A stretch of DNA of 24,019 nucleotides from a virus. This document shows, one piece after another, positions 21,180 to 24,019 of this stretch. Position 1 is the stretch's first letter. Each line of letters opens with the position of its first letter. The stretch is taken from positions 1 through 24,019 of the IMG/VR virus record IMGVR_UViG_3300035698_012146. The stretch is one strand, 5' to 3'. The position numbers and the translations under genes were made by a program. The notes below the pieces were generated by a model. That model made no database searches, had not been told where the DNA came from, and saw only the letters and a list, made by a program, of their open reading frames with translations.

Positions 21180-22877
21180 TTAATAACCTGCAATATTCTT
21201 TGATCGATTGACAAAAGTCTCCTCTTCCTCCACTCTCTCTATCTCTTCCTCCGGCGTCTCTGGGACAACAGAGTGCATCACTCCGAGTGAGGTCATGTCA
21301 AGTACGTCCTTTCTTAAAGATTGAGGAAAGGACCGTAATTCATCGTAGAATTCTCGATAAAAAGCCTCAACGATGAAGAGTTTATCAGCTCGGAGAAGGG
21401 GTTCGAGTGTATTTCTTATCCTAGCATCCTTATCCCCCATAGGCTGTATAGGGTTCAGTCCTAACCATTTCCCCCTTTTCGTCTGCTCATCCCGAAGGAC
21501 GTTAGCCAGGGCCTTAAACCCAGCAACGGCTTCGAAAAAGGTTGCCCTGATATATTTCGAAAACTTATTTCTTTGGTCGAAAATATTGTCGAAAAATACT
21601 GATGTTTTGAGAAATCCCACTCTCAAGTCGATTAAGATTCTCTCTCGGTAGCAGGTCGTAGCAATTACACCAGAAGCCGATCTTGATGTCTTCGCTGAAA
21701 TGTACCTCTCCGTTCCTGCGGGGTCTGCCGCAATGATAACATCGCACGTTGAGAGCGGGATCTCCGTTCTCTCGTCTCTTCCTTCCTTGTTCTTTCTCCC
21801 CAGGACTATGAACCATTCTTCCCTCCCATCGTCGTAGATCATCTCTGCTCTATTAGGAACGTAATTACTTAGTTCGGCAGTGTCGCTAGATTGTGGGTCA
21901 TTGAGATACTGAGTAGCGTAAGTCCACCAATCATCTCTCGCCATTTCATCGTAACTTTCCTGAGTAAATTCTTCAGGGAAGATGATCTTCCCATCTTCTA
22001 TCCCCTTTCGATAATAGACTAGCCATCTTCCATTCTCTATCTCTTCAAAAAGAGGAAGAGTATACCCTACGTTCTTGTAGCATCTCTTAACAATGTCATC
22101 GTAAACATCATCAACGGCATATCTTGTTCCTACGATAATAACCCGACTCCGCCGCATTGAAACGAGTAAGGTCTTTTCTGATGCCCAGAACCAAGCCCTG
22201 GTCTGGTGCATGGTCATGTTAGAACCCTGTATTGCATTAATTCCTTTCAAGCCTATCATATCGTCGATGATGTGGAGATCGTAATGATGTCCCTCGCTAG
22301 CTCCTCCGACTCCACCGGCTTCTACCGAAGGTTCTCGGTATTTCTTTGATCGATTGGGGAGAACGATTTCGGTTTCATTCCATCTCGGAGCGTTGGGTAT
22401 TGGGATATATTCTGGATAAAGCCAAGCCATTAACTCGTTACTATCGAACATAGACTTCACCGTGTGCATAAAGTCTTCAGCTTTACCAGCTATTGCGTTA
22501 GTTATTCTGATCCTGAGGTCAGGAGAGCGAAGTAATTCCCAACCGGTTCCGCCTTCGGTGACTATGGTACTCTTATAGTGACCACGAGGTATGAACATAG
22601 CACCTCGTACCCCGTCTTTTAAAAGAGACTGTCTGAAGTTACACATATCCATATGAAGGTCTTCGTTAAGAAGATCGAACGGCCCTGACCAGCCTGCTAT
22701 TATCTTTAAAAAGAACCAGAGAGAGACGAAACCGGCTTGACGTAGGGTCTCTCTGATTGCTTCAGGGTCGGTGTCCATGTATTCTGAAAGATTAGCGATC
22801 AAGTCGAGAAGAATCTCTTCAGCATCTTCACCGTCAAAAAGAGGAGCTGAAGGATGGGGAACGATTTCTAACTTCAT
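21180..22877 (-). CDS. terL: terminase large subunit (packaging ATPase and nuclease)
   Basis: A 565-residue two-domain motor. ATPase domain: Walker-A-like PRGHYKST at residues 97-104, Walker-B-like LHIIDD at 201-206, and coupling motif IIVGTRY at 247-253. Nuclease domain (RNase H-like): AADPAG with D385, FFEA with E449 and DVLDMTSL with D527 as the metal-binding acids. Unlike the usual hydrophobic-DE, the Walker B ends in DD. The ATG at 22877 is in an ATGA overlap with the 54-aa gene and follows AAAGGA, so translation is coupled. The protein cuts concatemeric DNA and drives it through the portal encoded next. The acidic C-terminus (PEEEIERVEEEE then TFVNRSKNIAGY) probably contacts the portal. 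Assignment is firm. Confidence 0.93.
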   Translation of the reverse strand: MKLEIVPHPSAPLFDGEDAEEILLDLIANLSEYMDTDPEAIRETLRQAGFVSLWFFLKIIAGWSGPFDLLNEDLHMDMCNFRQSLLKDGVRGAMFIPRGHYKSTIVTEGGTGWELLRSPDLRIRITNAIAGKAEDFMHTVKSMFDSNELMAWLYPEYIPIPNAPRWNETEIVLPNRSKKYREPSVEAGGVGGASEGHHYDLHIIDDMIGLKGINAIQGSNMTMHQTRAWFWASEKTLLVSMRRSRVIIVGTRYAVDDVYDDIVKRCYKNVGYTLPLFEEIENGRWLVYYRKGIEDGKIIFPEEFTQESYDEMARDDWWTYATQYLNDPQSSDTAELSNYVPNRAEMIYDDGREEWFIVLGRKNKEGRDERTEIPLSTCDVIIAADPAGTERYISAKTSRSASGVIATTCYRERILIDLRVGFLKTSVFFDNIFDQRNKFSKYIRATFFEAVAGFKALANVLRDEQTKRGKWLGLNPIQPMGDKDARIRNTLEPLLRADKLFIVEAFYREFYDELRSFPQSLRKDVLDMTSLGVMHSVVPETPEEEIERVEEEETFVNRSKNIAGY

Positions 22878-23038
22878 TCTTTTCCTTTTTTCTCTCTCTT
22901 CTCTCTTTTTTCAAACCTACCGCCTAGAAACTGTTCACCCTTTTTTAGAGGTTCGAGATAGTCTAGAAAGTTAATTATCTCCATTCTCTCTTCAATCTCC
23001 TCAACCTCTTCTTTATTCAGTAACGTTGATTGGTTCAT
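22874..23038 (-). CDS. 54-aa protein between the small and large terminase genes
   Basis: The ATG at 23038-23036 has AAGGAG (23051-23046) exactly seven bases upstream. The frame overlaps the last 26 bases of the upstream gene in another frame and ends TGA at 22876-22874 in an ATGA overlap with terL. The product is MNQSTLLNKEEVEEIEERME then INFLDYLEPLKKGEQF and a strongly basic tail (RFEKREKREKKGKE). An acidic helix followed by a basic tail suggests a nucleic-acid- or protein-binding peptide. It may assist the terminase complex or only serve to couple translation. No family is recognised. The precise ribosome-binding site and double overlap make it a real gene. Confidence 0.75.
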   Translation of the reverse strand: MNQSTLLNKEEVEEIEERMEIINFLDYLEPLKKGEQFLGGRFEKREKREKKGKE

Positions 23039-23396
23039 CTTTCTTCTCCTTAATCCCGGCGGCTAGGGTCTTTACCCCATTCTGTAGTTTCTCGATAAAG
23101 TCCTGACTAAAGGTCAAAGTCATTGCCGCTGCTGGGGTATTGTCTACCGTTTTACCAAGGTAACCCGCTAATTCCATTATCCGATCCGCTGCTTTAGTCT
23201 TCGCTGCTGAAGTGGGGGCTTGGAGTTCGTTGACATAGATCTGAAGAGCGGAAGAAACGTAATGTTCTCTAACGTACTCTCTCAATTCCCCTTCAATCTC
23301 GGGTAATTTCTCTATATCTTTCATTCCGTTACTTTTCCCTTTATTCTCTTTATTCTTCAAAGCCTCAATAACCGAGGTTTCCTCTTTTCTCTCCAT
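23013..23396 (-). CDS. terminase small subunit candidate
   Basis: A 127-residue protein immediately upstream of the 54-aa and terL genes, where the DNA-recognition subunit of the packaging enzyme is normally encoded. The open frame extends to 23618, but the upstream part reads as non-coding. The ATG at 23396 has AGAAGG/AAGGTG four to six bases upstream; an ATG at 23414 has a poorer site. The protein has a charged N-terminus (MERKEETSVIEALKNKENKG), a helical core (REYVREHYVSSALQIYVNEL, then PTSAAKTKAADRIMELAGYL, residues 61-80) and an acidic/basic tail. An 'a..KaaDrimELAGylGK' helix is common in small terminases. It lacks a recognisable N-terminal helix-turn-helix, so the identity rests largely on position. 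Confidence 0.65.
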   Translation of the reverse strand: MERKEETSVIEALKNKENKGKSNGMKDIEKLPEIEGELREYVREHYVSSALQIYVNELQAPTSAAKTKAADRIMELAGYLGKTVDNTPAAAMTLTFSQDFIEKLQNGVKTLAAGIKEKKDEPINVTE

Positions 23397-23446
23397 AACC
23401 CACCTTCTCTCCATTCTTTCTAACAATATACCATCGGCGAGCTTCG

Positions 23447-23530
23447 GCGACAAGGGAAGGGAGTCACCGAATAACGGAACTAATTCAAAAAGTTGGCGAG
23501 TTACTGTTGTGGAGCTTACCCCCTTGTCGC
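23447..23530. repeat. 10-bp inverted repeat in the terminase leader
   Basis: GCGACAAGGG at 23447-23456 and its exact reverse complement CCCTTGTCGC at 23521-23530 are separated by 64 bases. In the leader RNA the arms could pair and enclose a long loop upstream of the small terminase start. Confidence 0.5.
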
Positions 23531-23610
23531 GCACCACTTTTCCGGGGTGGGTGGGTAGGTCCTTTAGTGGAGAAAATGGACCTTTTAGATAGAACTGAGA
23601 TAGTGAAGCA

Positions 23611-23758
23611 TGTATCATCTTGACCCTCTTTTCCGGGACTGAATAAGTGCTTGTGGATATGTCAAATGGGAGGGGATAATGATTACTAAATCAGTGATGT
23701 ATGACTTAGTGGGTACACTTTCCCTTGTATTGTGGTACAATGTGTATCATTCTGACCC
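23611..23758 (+). repeat. 16-bp direct repeat pair
   Basis: TGTATCATCTTGACCC at 23611-23626 and TGTATCATTCTGACCC at 23743-23758 are identical at 14 of 16 positions, 132 bases apart. They are likely binding sites for a phage protein or duplicated promoter elements; TTGACC in the first copy is close to a -35 box on the plus strand. Confidence 0.6.
23652..23660 (-). promoter_or_regulatory. DnaA-box-like site, one mismatch
   Basis: ATATCCACA on the minus strand differs from the DnaA box consensus TTATCCACA at the first base. It has the same orientation as the perfect box 168 bases away. By itself it would be unremarkable; as a pair within a gene-free region it adds weight to an origin. Confidence 0.35.
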
Positions 23759-23800
23759 ATTTTACCCCATTTTTGGCCCATTTCTCGATGATTTCTCGAT
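23756..23800 (+). repeat. helically phased short direct repeats
   Basis: CCCATTT occurs at 23756-23762, 23766-23772 and 23777-23783 (steps of 10 and 11 bases), followed by TTTCTCGAT at 23781-23789 and 23792-23800 (step of 11). Spacing near one helical turn places all copies on the same DNA face, as in iterons and terminase or initiator binding arrays. Confidence 0.55.
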
Positions 23801-23819
23801 ATCTCCAATATCTCTACCT

Positions 23820-23828
23820 TGTGGATAA
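23820..23828 (-). promoter_or_regulatory. perfect DnaA box
   Basis: TTATCCACA on the minus strand, an exact match to the bacterial DnaA box consensus. It borders the AT-rich section of the leader. A one-mismatch copy lies at 23652-23660 in the same orientation. Confidence 0.55.
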
Positions 23829-23917
23829 CATGTTAATATCTTTTTTCAATTTCTTTTTTTGTTCCTTTAATAGAAGGTTATAGCTCGTTTTCGTCGTTAT
23901 GGGCCTAATTGGCATGA

Positions 23918-23947
23918 ATTATAAACTGTAACTCGTTATTCTGTAAC
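23918..23947 (-). promoter_or_regulatory. candidate leftward promoter for the late operon
   Basis: On the minus strand GTTACA (23947-23942, four of six matches to a -35 box) and TATAAT (23923-23918, perfect -10) are 18 bases apart. Predicted start would be near 23911, leaving a leader of about 515 bases before the small terminase. A CTGTAAC repeat pair (23926-23932, 23941-23947) overlaps it and could be an operator. Confidence 0.35.
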
Positions 23948-23968
23948 GATTTAAAGAAAATTATAGAA

Positions 23969-23982
23969 GTATAAAATTATAC
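23969..23982. promoter_or_regulatory. 14-bp palindrome overlapping a TATAAT box
   Basis: GTATAA-AA-TTATAC is a perfect 6-bp inverted repeat with a 2-base centre. On the minus strand it contains TATAAT (23981-23976), but no good -35 box lies at the right distance. It may be a repressor or activator operator; AT-rich chance palindromes are possible. Confidence 0.3.
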
Positions 23983-24019
23983 CCTCTTTTAATAAGTACC
24001 GGAATGACAAGTGGGTCAA

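Larger units (their letters stand above)
23397..24019. other. gene-free leader / putative origin, packaging or late-promoter region
   Basis: I find no convincing gene on either strand in these 623 bases, the only long non-coding stretch in the window. It contains a 10-bp inverted repeat (23447-23456 and 23521-23530), a G-rich tract (23544-23559), a 16-bp direct repeat (23611-23626 and 23743-23758), two DnaA-box-like sites, helically phased direct repeats (23756-23800), an AT-rich section (about 23830-23990), paired CTGTAAC repeats and a 14-bp palindrome. Together these suggest a control region: origin of replication, small-terminase binding (pac/cos) site, late promoter, or a combination. Which of these applies cannot be settled from the sequence. 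Confidence 0.6.

Noticed and set aside
21565-21816. 83-codon minus-strand frame with CYHCGRPRRNG inside terL
   Set aside because: The CxxC pair looks like a zinc finger, but the frame is a shadow of the terminase nuclease domain; its motifs (D385, E449) need the other frame.
23544-23559. G-quadruplex in the leader
   Set aside because: Only three runs of three or more G are followed by a GG; the fourth run is too short for a standard three-layer quadruplex.
23397-23618. 74-codon N-terminal extension of the small terminase frame, up to an ATG at 23618
   Set aside because: It crosses the inverted repeat and G-rich tract, lacks a good ribosome-binding site and reads unlike protein; the ATG at 23396 has a clear site.
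23611-23650. Plus-strand promoter (TTGACC, then AATAAG 16 bases later)
   Set aside because: The -10 match is only four of six and no plus-strand gene follows within the window, so support is too weak.
1-24019. tRNA genes, CRISPR arrays, insertion sequences and integrase/attachment sites
   Set aside because: None was seen: no cloverleaf-like gaps, no regularly spaced repeat-spacer array, no transposase or integrase motifs in any frame.

Overview
The window is a block of the late (virion and lysis) genes of a tailed double-stranded DNA phage or prophage. Every gene I can support is on the minus strand, so transcription runs from high to low coordinates. The genes are packed almost without gaps, and at least eight junctions are stop/start overlaps (ATGA, TAATG, TGATG) or direct abutments. 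There is no tape measure, tail-tube, sheath or baseplate gene. There are a P22-type portal, a P22 gp10-like nozzle protein and large coiled-coil proteins in the ejection-protein position. Together these point to a short-tailed podovirus. A lipoprotein-like signal sequence and an amidase lysis cassette suit a diderm host, but the host cannot be named from this sequence.

Layout in transcription order. 24019-23397: gene-free leader with a perfect DnaA box, phased direct repeats, a 16-bp direct repeat, a 10-bp inverted repeat and a promoter candidate (origin, pac/cos or late-promoter region). 23396-21180: packaging genes, namely a small terminase candidate, a previously unlisted 54-aa gene, and the large terminase. 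21160-15104: head genes, namely portal, an 85-aa gene overprinted on the portal 3' end, scaffold, an accessory head protein, a decoration-like protein, the major capsid protein and a beta-helix protein, closed by a strong intrinsic terminator at about 15066-15090. 15051-14268: small zinc-ribbon, beta and coiled-coil proteins; the coiled-coil gene may be entered by slippage on a T9 run. 14271-11391: a cassette that looks more GC-rich by eye, with a 57-aa two-helix membrane protein, a fibronectin-III-like lipoprotein, a three-module 410-aa protein, an MRGTD-repeat protein and a 50-aa protein. It is followed at 11391-11125 by an 88-aa paralogue of the 92-aa protein encoded at 14817-14539, so the paralogues bracket the cassette. 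11115-7265: connector/adaptor, C1q-like fibre and main tail fibre. 7240-5394: lysis region with a holin-like gene broken by an in-frame TAA, an amidase, a metallophosphoesterase and an intact two-helix holin candidate. 5401-1: nozzle, a GNAT-like protein and ejection-protein candidates, the last cut by the window edge.

The genes together form one virion-building programme: package DNA (TerS/TerL/portal), build the head (scaffold, capsid, decoration), seal and arm the vertex (adaptor, nozzle, fibres), load ejection proteins, and lyse. The points most worth a second look are the interrupted holin-like gene, the overprinted portal-end gene, the T9/A8 slippage candidate, the membrane-protein/lipoprotein cassette and the repeat-rich leader.
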